Assembly (NCBI RefSeq): GCF_947501225.1
Contig: NZ_CANMUW010000003.1
Coordinates: 62,001 to 126,000 of the forward strand
DNA: 64,000 nucleotides
Source of the DNA: an uncultured Shewanella sp.
Lineage (GTDB): Bacteria; Pseudomonadota; Gammaproteobacteria; Enterobacterales; Shewanellaceae
Direction of reading: 5' to 3'
The notes below the pieces were generated by a model, which did no database searches, had not been told where the DNA came from, and saw only the letters and a list, made by a program, of their open reading frames with translations. The position numbers and the translations under genes are program-made. Positions 26,254 through 33,918 of the stretch are shown piece by piece (position 1 is the first letter of the stretch; each line of letters opens with the position of its first letter).

Positions 26254-26958
26254 GTGAGTGAAAATTTAGAGAGGCGGAGGTTTCTTAAGTGCTTAGGAGC
26301 CAGCTCTTTGATTATTGCACCGCTAGGGTGTAGCTCTGTCAAAGAGGAGGGGGAGAGTAATAAACCCCACTACACTATGGTGTTCGACCAGAATAAGTGT
26401 ACCGGATGCGGTGAGTGTAAGCTTGCCTGTACCACCGCCAATAATTTACCTGAAGGTAAATCCCGACTCCTGCTTGAGCAGCAGTCCGGTGGTGTTGCAG
26501 GTGAGAAGTGTCCCCATTGTGGAAAGCTTGAATGTGGTTGTGAACGTAAATACGTTCGGGTTTCTTGCCAGCAGTGTAAGAACGCTCCCTGTGTCACTGT
26601 GTGCCCAACGGGTGCCGCTCACCGGGATGAGAAAACTGGCATAGTGACCATGGATGCGGATAAATGTGCCGGTTGTAAATACTGTATCGGTGCTTGTCCA
26701 TATGATGCTCGCTTTATCAACAAAGAGACAGATGTTGCTGATAACTGTGATTTCTGTTTGAACTCAAAACTGTCTATAGGTGAGCTGCCTGCCTGTGTTC
26801 AGGCTTGTCGCTATGACGCACTGATTTTTGGTGATCTCAATGATCCAAACTCCTATGTAAGCAAGCTGCTTCGAGTGAAAGATGCTGTTCGAATGAAGCC
26901 TGGTTTCGGAACTGAACCGAGCCTGCGCTACATACCCATAGTTAAGTTAGGAGTCTAA
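26254..26958 (+). CDS. sirC: SirC-type [4Fe-4S] ferredoxin subunit, copy 1
   Basis: This 234-aa NrfC/DmsB-like protein carries electrons from SirD to SirA. The N-terminus has a twin-arginine motif (ERRRFLKCLGASS), then PLGCSS, so Tat export is expected. Cysteine groups for four [4Fe-4S] clusters follow: CTGCGECKLAC, CQQCKNAPCVTVCP, CAGCKYCIGACP and CDFC with later CVQAC. An inserted CPHCG plus CGC (about residues 88-99) is not needed for the four clusters. The start is GTG, with GGAGG eight bases upstream. In S. oneidensis SirCD can partly replace the quinol oxidase CymA. Confidence 0.93.
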   Translation: MSENLERRRFLKCLGASSLIIAPLGCSSVKEEGESNKPHYTMVFDQNKCTGCGECKLACTTANNLPEGKSRLLLEQQSGGVAGEKCPHCGKLECGCERKYVRVSCQQCKNAPCVTVCPTGAAHRDEKTGIVTMDADKCAGCKYCIGACPYDARFINKETDVADNCDFCLNSKLSIGELPACVQACRYDALIFGDLNDPNSYVSKLLRVKDAVRMKPGFGTEPSLRYIPIVKLGV

Positions 26959-26960
26959 TA

Positions 26961-27908
26961 ATGGACGGTAGTATTGAATTTTCAATGGGGCTATCTCAAG
27001 GGATTGCCTGGCCGTGGCCGATTGCTGTTTACCTGTTTTTTGCCGGGATCTCGGGTGGTGCGCTCTCTGTTGCACTGTTTATCCGCTTCTATAAGCAGCA
27101 AACTGAAAATACGGCATTTCTCAAAGCGGCATCACTGATGTCTCTGGTTACCATATCTCTGGGTATGTTATGCCTGGTGTTAGATCTGACCAATCCGTTG
27201 TTTTTCTGGCGAATTCTTGTCTTTTATAATTTGAACTCCGTCATGTCTATCGGTGTGATTGCCCTGTCGGCTTATATACCCTTAGTTGCTCTGGTGACGC
27301 TGTTTGCACTGGAAGATGAGATCAGAACATTCCCGGCATTACGCTTCCTGTTACCTGTCATCGCTAAGTTACGGTCAATACGTGCACCGTCAGAGAAGCT
27401 GGTATTCCTGTTAGCCCTGTCTGTGTGCGCCTATACCGGCTTTTTGATTTCGGCGTTGATTCGATTCCCGATTATTAACACCTCAGTCTTACCTGCGCTT
27501 TTTGTCGCATCGGGTCTTTCTGCCGGTGCTGCAGCCGCAAAGATGTTGGCTGTTGGCCTGTTTAAAGAGGACCTTCACAGCGGTGATATGAAGATTTTGC
27601 ATGGTATTGAGTGGCCGATTATGGCAGCCGAAATCCTGTTCATCTTTATGCTGGCCATGTCTTTGTTTACAGGTAATGCGGGTATGCAGAGCGCCTTTGC
27701 AGCTTTTCATACCGGTACCTGGGCGAGTGTGTTCTGGATAGGCATTGTCGGAATAGGTTTTGCCGCCCCACTGCTGTTGAACTTTGCAACGACTAAGGCA
27801 TTTAGCCATTCGGCTAAGGCGCTATATATGTCCGGCATGTGTGCGGTTGTCGGCATGATGTGTCTGCGTCTGTTTATCATCTATGCCGGTCAAAATCATG
27901 GTATCTAG
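26961..27908 (+). CDS. sirD: SirD, NrfD-family quinol-oxidising membrane subunit, copy 1
   Basis: This 315-aa protein has eight to nine membrane helices. NrfD/PsrC signatures include WPWPIAVYLFFAGISGGALS, LDLTNPLFFWRIL and SVMSIGVIALSAYIPL. The AEWP/GIEWPIMAAEILFIFMLAM helix is close to the C-terminus. It starts two bases after the sirC stop, so the pair is one translational unit. It should take electrons from menaquinol at the periplasmic side of the membrane and pass them to SirC. Confidence 0.94.
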   Translation: MDGSIEFSMGLSQGIAWPWPIAVYLFFAGISGGALSVALFIRFYKQQTENTAFLKAASLMSLVTISLGMLCLVLDLTNPLFFWRILVFYNLNSVMSIGVIALSAYIPLVALVTLFALEDEIRTFPALRFLLPVIAKLRSIRAPSEKLVFLLALSVCAYTGFLISALIRFPIINTSVLPALFVASGLSAGAAAAKMLAVGLFKEDLHSGDMKILHGIEWPIMAAEILFIFMLAMSLFTGNAGMQSAFAAFHTGTWASVFWIGIVGIGFAAPLLLNFATTKAFSHSAKALYMSGMCAVVGMMCLRLFIIYAGQNHGI

Positions 27909-28235
27909 TGAGCAGTACATCTGAAGTTAGCATGTAGCTGCTGTCGGTGAGTCGTTCCCTTCCCGTGTATCTCCAGCATGGTTATACACAGGGGATGGGG
28001 CGAAAACAAAAACTGAACTACGGTGTTTTGTCGGTCAATATTAATTGAAATTGGTTGTGATAGTGAGTTTGCCATCGGTGTGCGTCCCCCTAAGCGCATG
28101 TTCCGATGTGGATAATCCCATTTTGCCTCAACTGTGATCGATTAAATAGGCTGGCTGTGAGTAAGCCGGCTCCTGTTAAATCGCCCCTGCAAGGTTGTAA
28201 CAGGGGCATGGCCTGAAAGCACCTTTGGAGAAAGT
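27909..28235. other. Intergenic region sirD-nosL, copy 1, with hairpin motif
   Basis: These 327 bases have no credible ORF. The first 200 bases look degenerate and have no counterpart in copy 2, where the gap is only 174 bases. The last 70 bases carry the CCCTGCAAGGT hairpin listed separately, 28 bases before the nosL start. Confidence 0.5.
28169..28207 (+). promoter_or_regulatory. Hairpin with conserved CCCTGCAAGGT loop before nosL, copy 1
   Basis: GCTCCTGTTA (28169-28178) pairs with TAACAGGGGC (28198-28207); one T-G wobble is included. The 19-nt loop contains CCCTGCAAGGT. Two hairpins before nosL copy 2 have the same loop word but unrelated stem sequences, so the stem is kept by compensatory change. 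This points to a protein-binding or processing RNA element. It ends 28 bases before the nosL ATG. Confidence 0.65.
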
Positions 28236-28724
28236 ATGAAAAAGTTAATCAGCTTAATGTTTCTTATCCCTGCGCTCTTCGCCTGTAGTCAGGGGGCAAT
28301 AGATGCTCCACAAGCTGAGGCTAGAGCAATTGAAAAGCATGAACGATGTCATCTCTGCGGCATGATGATCACTAAATATCCGGGGCCTAAGGGGCAGGTT
28401 CATCTGAAGGGACAGTCGAAAGTGCCGAAGTTTTGCTCTACCCGCGATATGTTTAACTTCGCACTTCAAGCTGAAAACAGACGACAAATTTCTGCGTTAT
28501 TTGTCCATGATATGGGAGCGACAGATTGGGACCATCCGGGTGATGAAGCCTTTGTCGATGCCAGAACAGCTTGGTATGTATATGGCACCAGTAAGAAAGC
28601 GGTCATGGGACCCGCTGTTGCCAGCTTTAAGACTCAGTCTCAGGCTGTGGAGTTTGCCCGCGAGTTCGGTGGTGCCGTTTTGCCGTTTGAGCAGGTCGAT
28701 CTTGCACTGTTATCCGGCGAGTAG
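28236..28724 (+). CDS. nosL: NosL-like copper-binding lipoprotein, sir copy 1
   Basis: The 162-aa protein has a lipoprotein signal (IPALFACSQ, Cys at about residue 17) and the NosL domain: EKHERCHLCGMMITKYPGPK, then PKFCSTRDMFNFALQ and WYVYGTSKKAVMGPAVASF. The CHLCGMM site, with Cys and Met ligands, is where NosL binds Cu(I). No nosZ is present, so this NosL probably delivers copper to the heme-copper centre of SirA. GGAGAAAGT precedes the ATG. Confidence 0.92.
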   Translation: MKKLISLMFLIPALFACSQGAIDAPQAEARAIEKHERCHLCGMMITKYPGPKGQVHLKGQSKVPKFCSTRDMFNFALQAENRRQISALFVHDMGATDWDHPGDEAFVDARTAWYVYGTSKKAVMGPAVASFKTQSQAVEFAREFGGAVLPFEQVDLALLSGE

Positions 28725-28738
28725 CAGTTAGCAGTGAG

Positions 28739-30097
28739 ATGATGATTTTCTTGAAAAATGCTCTTTTGCGTCAAATGCTCAGACACAGGTGTCACTGTCA
28801 TGGTTTCAAGTTCCTGTTTGCGCTTGTGAATCTATTCTTACTTGGGTTGATAGCACTTCTTTTCTCTTCGCTGAGTTTTGCCACGACCTATAGCGTCAGC
28901 GACTCCGGAGAACTTAAGGCTGGACTGGCTCAGTCCAGTGCGGGGGATTTAATCTTGCTGCGGGCGGGAGTCTATTCCGGCCAGTTTGAGATCCACCAAG
29001 GGATCACGTTAACGGGAGAGAGGGGCGCAGTCATCGATGCTATGGGCCAAGGCAGTGCCGTTACCATCTTTGCTTCAGATGTGACGGTTAATCATCTTGA
29101 GATCCAGAACTGGGGAGCAGATCTTTATGAGCGAAACTCCGGCATCCTGGTTCAGGACCATGCCCATAGAGTCAGGATTGAATCGAACCGCTTAACAGGT
29201 AGTGGTTTCGGTGTTTGTGCCGAAAACTCGGCTGATATTATCGTCTCTGACAACATCATCTCCGGCGATCCCGAACGTTTTAAGCTGGACAGAGGGGATG
29301 GTATCTATCTCAAGCGGGTCGAGTCGCCACTGATCAGAGGTAACAAGATCTTTCATGTCAGAGATGGCGTATATATAGAAGCCGGAAAGCATAGTCTGAT
29401 ATCTGATAATCACTTTTCCGAACAGCAATATGGTATTCACTATATGTATTCGAAACATGATGAGGCCTATGGCAATGAGGCGGTAGGCGTCGATGGTGGT
29501 TATGCCCTGATGAGCTCAGAAAATATCAAGCTTTACCGCAATCGTGTCAGAGGTGCCAGAGAGTTCGGAGTGTTACTCAACATGACTCACAACTCGATCG
29601 TATCCGGGAACCGGGTTTTTGAAGGCCATAATCCACAAGGAAAGGCCGCGCTCGGAAACGAAGCAAAGGGGATCTTTGTCTATGGCGCCTTAGATAATGA
29701 GATCAAACATAACCTTTTTTCAACCAGTGATATAGGTATCTATATGGCAATGGGGGGCGAGGGTAACCTTGTCTATGGTAACCAGTTTGTGAATAACAGA
29801 ACTCAAGTTAAATATGTCGGAGAGCAGCTCCTGGAGTGGAGTCATAACAAGAGGGGAAACTTCTGGAGTAGTCAGCTGGGATGGGACAGCAATAAAGATG
29901 GTATTACCGACAAACCCTATCGGCCAAACGACAATTTAGACAAGCTTTTCTGGCTTTATCCCGAAGCCGGTTTCTTGATGAATAGTCCAGTGGTAGCCCT
30001 GCTTAGATGGGTTCAGAGTCAGTTCGAGTTCACATCGGCCGCAGGCATTGTCGATAGCTTCCCTCTGAGCTCTGCCGATATGGAGTCGCGCCTCTGA
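28739..30097 (+). CDS. nosD: NosD-like periplasmic beta-helix protein, sir copy 1
   Basis: The 452-aa protein has parallel beta-helix repeats of the NosD/CASH type: NRLTGSGFGVCAENSADIIV, NKIFHVRDGVYIEAGKHSLI, QQYGIHYMYSKHDEAYGNEA and IGIYMAMGGEGNLVYGN. YRPNDNLDKLFWLYPEA near the end is a NosD hallmark. The N-terminus is about 25 residues longer than in copy 2 and includes HRCHCHG before the hydrophobic signal (FALVNLFLLGLIALLFSSLS). NosD works with the NosFY ABC transporter in copper-site assembly of N2O reductase; here the client should be SirA. Confidence 0.9.
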   Translation: MMIFLKNALLRQMLRHRCHCHGFKFLFALVNLFLLGLIALLFSSLSFATTYSVSDSGELKAGLAQSSAGDLILLRAGVYSGQFEIHQGITLTGERGAVIDAMGQGSAVTIFASDVTVNHLEIQNWGADLYERNSGILVQDHAHRVRIESNRLTGSGFGVCAENSADIIVSDNIISGDPERFKLDRGDGIYLKRVESPLIRGNKIFHVRDGVYIEAGKHSLISDNHFSEQQYGIHYMYSKHDEAYGNEAVGVDGGYALMSSENIKLYRNRVRGAREFGVLLNMTHNSIVSGNRVFEGHNPQGKAALGNEAKGIFVYGALDNEIKHNLFSTSDIGIYMAMGGEGNLVYGNQFVNNRTQVKYVGEQLLEWSHNKRGNFWSSQLGWDSNKDGITDKPYRPNDNLDKLFWLYPEAGFLMNSPVVALLRWVQSQFEFTSAAGIVDSFPLSSADMESRL

Positions 30098-31020
30098 TGA
30101 ACAGATATATTCCGATAAAGCTGAATGATGTCAGCCTTAAATATGGTGACTTTACAGCCTTAGACAAGGTCTCTTTTGGGGTTAAACCTGGGCAGATGAT
30201 GGCACTGCTAGGTCATAACGGTGCAGGAAAGTCCAGTATAATCAAACTTATATTGGGATTGGTTGCACCAAGCTCAGGCTCTGTAACCATCATGGGAGAG
30301 AGTGCGCAATCACCTCGCCATAAGCATAAAACCAATTTAGGTTATCTGCCCGAAGATGTGAGCTTTTACGACAAGTTGACCGGTAGGGAGGTGCTGAACT
30401 ACTTTTCTGCTCTTAAGCGGGTACGCCCGGCTCGTGTAACCGAACTTATCGAAGAGTTCGGGCTGGGTTATGCTCAGGACAGACAGCTTAAGACCTATTC
30501 GAAAGGGATGAAACAACGCTTGGGCGTCGCGCAGGCCATACTGTCAGATCCTGAAATTCTGCTGCTCGATGAGCCCACCGTCGGACTCGATCCCCAGGCC
30601 TCTCAATTTCTATACGGAAAAATCAATCAGTTAAAACAGCAGGGATGTACGGTTGTGGTGAGCACTCACGAACTCTCCCTCGTCGAATCTCATATGGACA
30701 CCGCCTTGATCATGTCTAAGGGGAGGCTGCTGGCCATGGGGCCGAGTTCAGAGATGAGTGCAAGGAGTTCCCTCAAGACCGGGATTGAATTTGGCGAATT
30801 GGCTGGGTTGGTCGAGCGTGATCACTACCTGAAACGTTTCTTTATCGATGGTCGGTTACAGGTCGCACCGGCTCAGAAGCAGCAGATGATTAAGTATTTA
30901 GTATCCCGGTGGCAGATCTTCGACTTCACCTTAACTGAACCCAAGCTCGAAGATATTTATCACGACCTGATGCAGCATCCAATTTTGAGTCAACTTGAGC
31001 AGTCAATAGAGTTTATATGA
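30097..31020 (+). CDS. nosF: NosF-like ABC transporter ATPase, sir copy 1
   Basis: The 307-aa cytoplasmic ATPase has Walker A GHNGAGKSSIIK, the Q-loop around GYLPEDVSFYDKLTG, the signature SKGMKQRLGVAQAIL, Walker B ILLLDEPTVGLDP and the switch His in VVSTHELS. The C-terminal 90 residues resemble other NosF proteins (FDFTLTEPKLEDIYHDLM). Its ATG overlaps the nosD stop by one base (TGATG), and its own stop overlaps nosY by four. With NosY it should energise NosD-dependent copper loading in the periplasm. Confidence 0.94.
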   Translation: MNRYIPIKLNDVSLKYGDFTALDKVSFGVKPGQMMALLGHNGAGKSSIIKLILGLVAPSSGSVTIMGESAQSPRHKHKTNLGYLPEDVSFYDKLTGREVLNYFSALKRVRPARVTELIEEFGLGYAQDRQLKTYSKGMKQRLGVAQAILSDPEILLLDEPTVGLDPQASQFLYGKINQLKQQGCTVVVSTHELSLVESHMDTALIMSKGRLLAMGPSSEMSARSSLKTGIEFGELAGLVERDHYLKRFFIDGRLQVAPAQKQQMIKYLVSRWQIFDFTLTEPKLEDIYHDLMQHPILSQLEQSIEFI

Positions 31021-31856
31021 ACAGACCAGCGTCCCCCGTATTGATCATCGCCGCTAAAGAGATCCGTGACAGCTCCCGAAATCATTGGTTTGGTTTCATG
31101 GCGGGTATCTTCCTGCTGCTCTCTTTGAGTGTAACCTTTGCCGGCAGTGCAGCAGGTGGCAGCCTCCACCTTCCAACGCTCGTCAGCTTGATGAGTAGCC
31201 TGTCGACCCTGTCGGTTTTTATCATCCCATTAGCGGCGATCTTACTCAGTTACGACAGTTTCGTCGGTGAAGATGAGTCCGGCACCTTGCTCCTGTTGCT
31301 CTCCTATCCTCTGAGCCGAACGCAGATCTTAGGTGGCAAACTACTCGGACATATGGCGGTGATGTTGTTGGCGACCAGCTTTTCATTTGGGCTGACGGCT
31401 ATGCTGCTACTGCTGATTGGTGAGCAGTATCAAGTCGTCGGTTTAATCGGTGCATTTGCTCAGTTTCTGCTGAGCAGTAATTTGTTGGCGTTGATCTTTA
31501 TTTTATTCAGTTACATCGTCAGCCTTAAATGCACAGAGAAAGCTAAGGCGGTAGGTTGTCTGCTGCTGGTATGGTTCCTGTTTGTACTCATCTATGATCT
31601 ACTGTTACTGGCTATCCTGGTTTCAGACCTCTCCTTTGTAAATCAATATATTGTGAATGCTTTGATCGCTTTTAATCCGACAGATCTTTACCGGGCTATC
31701 AACTTGATGGCTGTCGAAGGTGGAGATGCCGGCGGGAGCCTTGCGGTGATAGCTCAGAGTGATTGGGGGGGATCGGGGATGTATCTGCTGATGTTGTTAT
31801 GGATCGCGCTGTTAAGTTGGATCTCCCATAGAATTTTTCAGCGTAAACACCTATGA
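31017..31856 (+). CDS. nosY: NosY-like ABC transporter permease, sir copy 1
   Basis: This 279-aa protein has six membrane helices. NosY landmarks include IIAAKEIRDSSRNHWFGFMA, SYDSFVGEDESGTLLLLLSY and FNPTDLYRAINLMA. It begins in an ATGA overlap with nosF. It forms the membrane half of the ABC transporter beside NosF. The transported species is not settled even for N2O reductase systems, where a sulfur species has been proposed. Confidence 0.93.
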   Translation: MNRPASPVLIIAAKEIRDSSRNHWFGFMAGIFLLLSLSVTFAGSAAGGSLHLPTLVSLMSSLSTLSVFIIPLAAILLSYDSFVGEDESGTLLLLLSYPLSRTQILGGKLLGHMAVMLLATSFSFGLTAMLLLLIGEQYQVVGLIGAFAQFLLSSNLLALIFILFSYIVSLKCTEKAKAVGCLLLVWFLFVLIYDLLLLAILVSDLSFVNQYIVNALIAFNPTDLYRAINLMAVEGGDAGGSLAVIAQSDWGGSGMYLLMLLWIALLSWISHRIFQRKHL

Positions 31857-31941
31857 GTTTAGGCGTTTTTTACCCTTTCTTAACCCTGAATATCATTAAA
31901 TCCTAAATATGTGAACATTACCTTCATACAGGAGAGGGAAC

Positions 31942-32002
31942 ACTCTAAATTATGAGCGAATTATCACATTCTCCTTTATTGCTTAATTGTAAAATTTAGA
32001 GT
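31942..32002. promoter_or_regulatory. Spaced 10-bp inverted repeat before the ToxR-like regulator, copy 1
   Basis: ACTCTAAATT (31942-31951) and its exact complement AATTTAGAGT (31993-32002) are 51 bases apart, near five helical turns. The pair sits 52 bases before the regulator start in an AT-rich gap. It may be an operator for autoregulation. Copy 2 shows no clear counterpart. Confidence 0.4.
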
Positions 32003-32053
32003 CTTGATAAAGTGATAAATCACGCAATAAACATAGAAAATTAGTAGGGGTAA

Positions 32054-33337
32054 ATGGTGTTGAAAATCACTCCTTATCTGGAGTTAGATACAGAAGCCAA
32101 TCATTTAATTGATCACGTGAATGGCAAGAATATCAGCCTGACTTTCTCAGAGTCTGCGGTGTTGAGTCGCCTGCTTACCTCTTCCAACTCTGTATGTTCT
32201 AAAGATGAGCTGCTCAGTGCCGGCTGGCCCGATCGTGTCGTTGCAACAACATCATTAACTCAGTGTATCAGTACCTTGCGTAAGAAGCTCGACCCCTATC
32301 GAGAGGTGCAACTGAAAACGGTTGCCCGCCGTGGCTATCAGTTGCATGTATCGACCCAGTCCCATGTGAAGATGTTGGCAGTGAATGATGCCGAGTCTAT
32401 GCGCGCAGCCATTGTCAATGTTTCACTGATGGTCAAAGTTTCAGGTATTGTATTTGCGGTATTTTTGCTGTTACTCGCCTGGTACTTTAGTGATTATCAC
32501 AAGGTGAGCCAGAACTTGTCTCGCTGGAGCAGCGATAAACAGGTTGAGCTTAAAATTGGCGGAGTAACCGGTGAGGCGCAACTACTCTATAAAGATAATG
32601 CGCCCCATCTACACCCATCTATGTGGGAAAAGCATCTCGACTCCGACGGTGATTACCTCACCTCCTATGGGGGATTCAATGCCTTTGTGGCCACCGATGG
32701 TACAAATTACTCGATGGCCATCTGTCCGGGCGATGATAAGCAGTGCTCAGGAAACGGGCTGATTAACATCACTTCGGTCGACTCCGAACCCGCCGGTTTA
32801 AATATGAAAGATTTTGCCGAGCTGTCTAAAAAGATGGAGCAGCGGATCCGCTACAATCGCATCATGCTGCCTGAGAGTGAAGAGGGCGTCGGAGCCTTGA
32901 TTGAGCACCACTACCATGCAGATGTCTACTTTCCTGTGAAGGGGGAGTTGCTGATCAGATCCGATATCAGTATGTCCCTCATCTATGACTCGGACACTAC
33001 GGGTGAGTTTCACTCCTCGACCTGTATTACCGACGAGGACTGCCTGACTACGCCGATTAAGTACAAGATTCGAGGAAAGTTTAAGCAATACAGTGAGACC
33101 ATTGATGATCTGAGAGTCGATGCATTTCAGGTGAGCGTACAACAGAAAGACCTGATTAAACCCGAGCGACTCAATGCTTCGGCGGTTCCCTTCTATCGTG
33201 ATCTGAGAAAGCGTGATATCAAGGATGAAGAGCTCTATTTCTTCCGCATATACCAGGATGATAAGACGGCGGTATGGATAACGCCCCTCTTTGGTCAGGT
33301 TACGGCCTGGTATAAATATGACAAGGTTGATATCTGA
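32054..33337 (+). CDS. ToxR/CadC-like membrane transcription regulator, sir copy 1
   Basis: The 427-aa protein has an N-terminal OmpR-type winged helix (about residues 20-100: SFSESAVLSRLL-like helix, LLSAGWPDRVVATTSLTQCI, STLRKKLDPYREVQ, RRGYQLHV). One membrane helix (about residues 135-155) and a periplasmic domain of about 270 residues follow. This is the CadC/ToxR one-component layout. The periplasmic part has two close cysteine pairs (CPGDDKQC and CITDEDC), both kept in copy 2. It likely senses a sulfur compound and controls sirA. GTG at 32057, just after the ATG, is an equally good start. Confidence 0.9.
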   Translation: MVLKITPYLELDTEANHLIDHVNGKNISLTFSESAVLSRLLTSSNSVCSKDELLSAGWPDRVVATTSLTQCISTLRKKLDPYREVQLKTVARRGYQLHVSTQSHVKMLAVNDAESMRAAIVNVSLMVKVSGIVFAVFLLLLAWYFSDYHKVSQNLSRWSSDKQVELKIGGVTGEAQLLYKDNAPHLHPSMWEKHLDSDGDYLTSYGGFNAFVATDGTNYSMAICPGDDKQCSGNGLINITSVDSEPAGLNMKDFAELSKKMEQRIRYNRIMLPESEEGVGALIEHHYHADVYFPVKGELLIRSDISMSLIYDSDTTGEFHSSTCITDEDCLTTPIKYKIRGKFKQYSETIDDLRVDAFQVSVQQKDLIKPERLNASAVPFYRDLRKRDIKDEELYFFRIYQDDKTAVWITPLFGQVTAWYKYDKVDI

Positions 33338-33371
33338 TACCTATCGGTTAGTATCCACTTTTGTTGATGGG

Positions 33372-33396
33372 GCCCGTATTTATTACGGGCTTTTTT
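33372..33396 (+). terminator. Intrinsic terminator closing sir copy 1
   Basis: GCCCGTA pairs with TACGGGC around a 5-nt loop, followed by six Ts. It lies 34 bases after the regulator stop and isolates copy 1 from copy 2. Confidence 0.9.
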
Positions 33397-33918
33397 GTCT
33401 CTGTCTGCAGCGCCTTTATGGTCGCTGATAGCCTGTAACCGCTGCGTGTGTTAATCATCTTAATCTCCTTCCTAAGCCAATGAGCGGCAATGTATGACCT
33501 GATATCGGGGAGAGCATTAAAATGCCTTCCCGGCAGCGCTAAAGGCCGCTCCTCGCCCTTGGCTGACTCTCCCGTTAACGGTTTAATCTCCTGACACTGC
33601 TTAGATTCACTTCCGCTTCGGTTTTCTGTTTCATCACTTTTGACCCTGATCAGAACTAAAAGATCGGCTTTTATTTCTAAAATGATATTTTTTGAGATGT
33701 TTAAGTTGTTGAAAATTAGTGTAAATGTTGGTTTTACATCTGATTGAATCTGATGTTTTTTTTAGTGTGCTTTGCAGCAAATTTTTACTGTTTTTTATAT
33801 GGAGAATAGCTGTTGCTCAGTTGTTTAGGTCAATCGGTGAACGGTTAGATTTCAAAAAAAGCATGTTTATAAGACATGCCAAAAACATGAAAAATAAAAC
33901 AATGATAAGTAGGAGTGA
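33397..33918. other. Intergenic region before sirA copy 2, with structured segment
   Basis: No supported ORF lies here. A frame from 33725 simply runs into the sirA start and lacks a ribosome site. The segment 33475-33564 can fold as a two-step stem: AGCCAA with TTGGCT and GAGCGGC with GCCGCTC, enclosing an inner GCATT-AATGC hairpin. The palindrome CCGTTAACGG follows near 33572. The rest is AT-rich promoter DNA. Confidence 0.5.
33798..33837 (+). promoter_or_regulatory. Conserved upstream box of sirA copy 2
   Basis: It is the counterpart of 21962-22001, with cores TATGGAGAATAGC and CTCAGTTGTTT in the same spacing. It lies 121 bases before the sirA start. Surrounding sequence differs between the two copies, so the box stands out as selected. 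Confidence 0.55.

Noticed and set aside
28739..31856. Genuine nitrous oxide reduction (nos) cluster
   Set aside because: No nosZ or nosR is present, and the NosLDFY homologues sit between sirD and the Sir regulator in both copies, so a role in SirA copper loading is the better reading.
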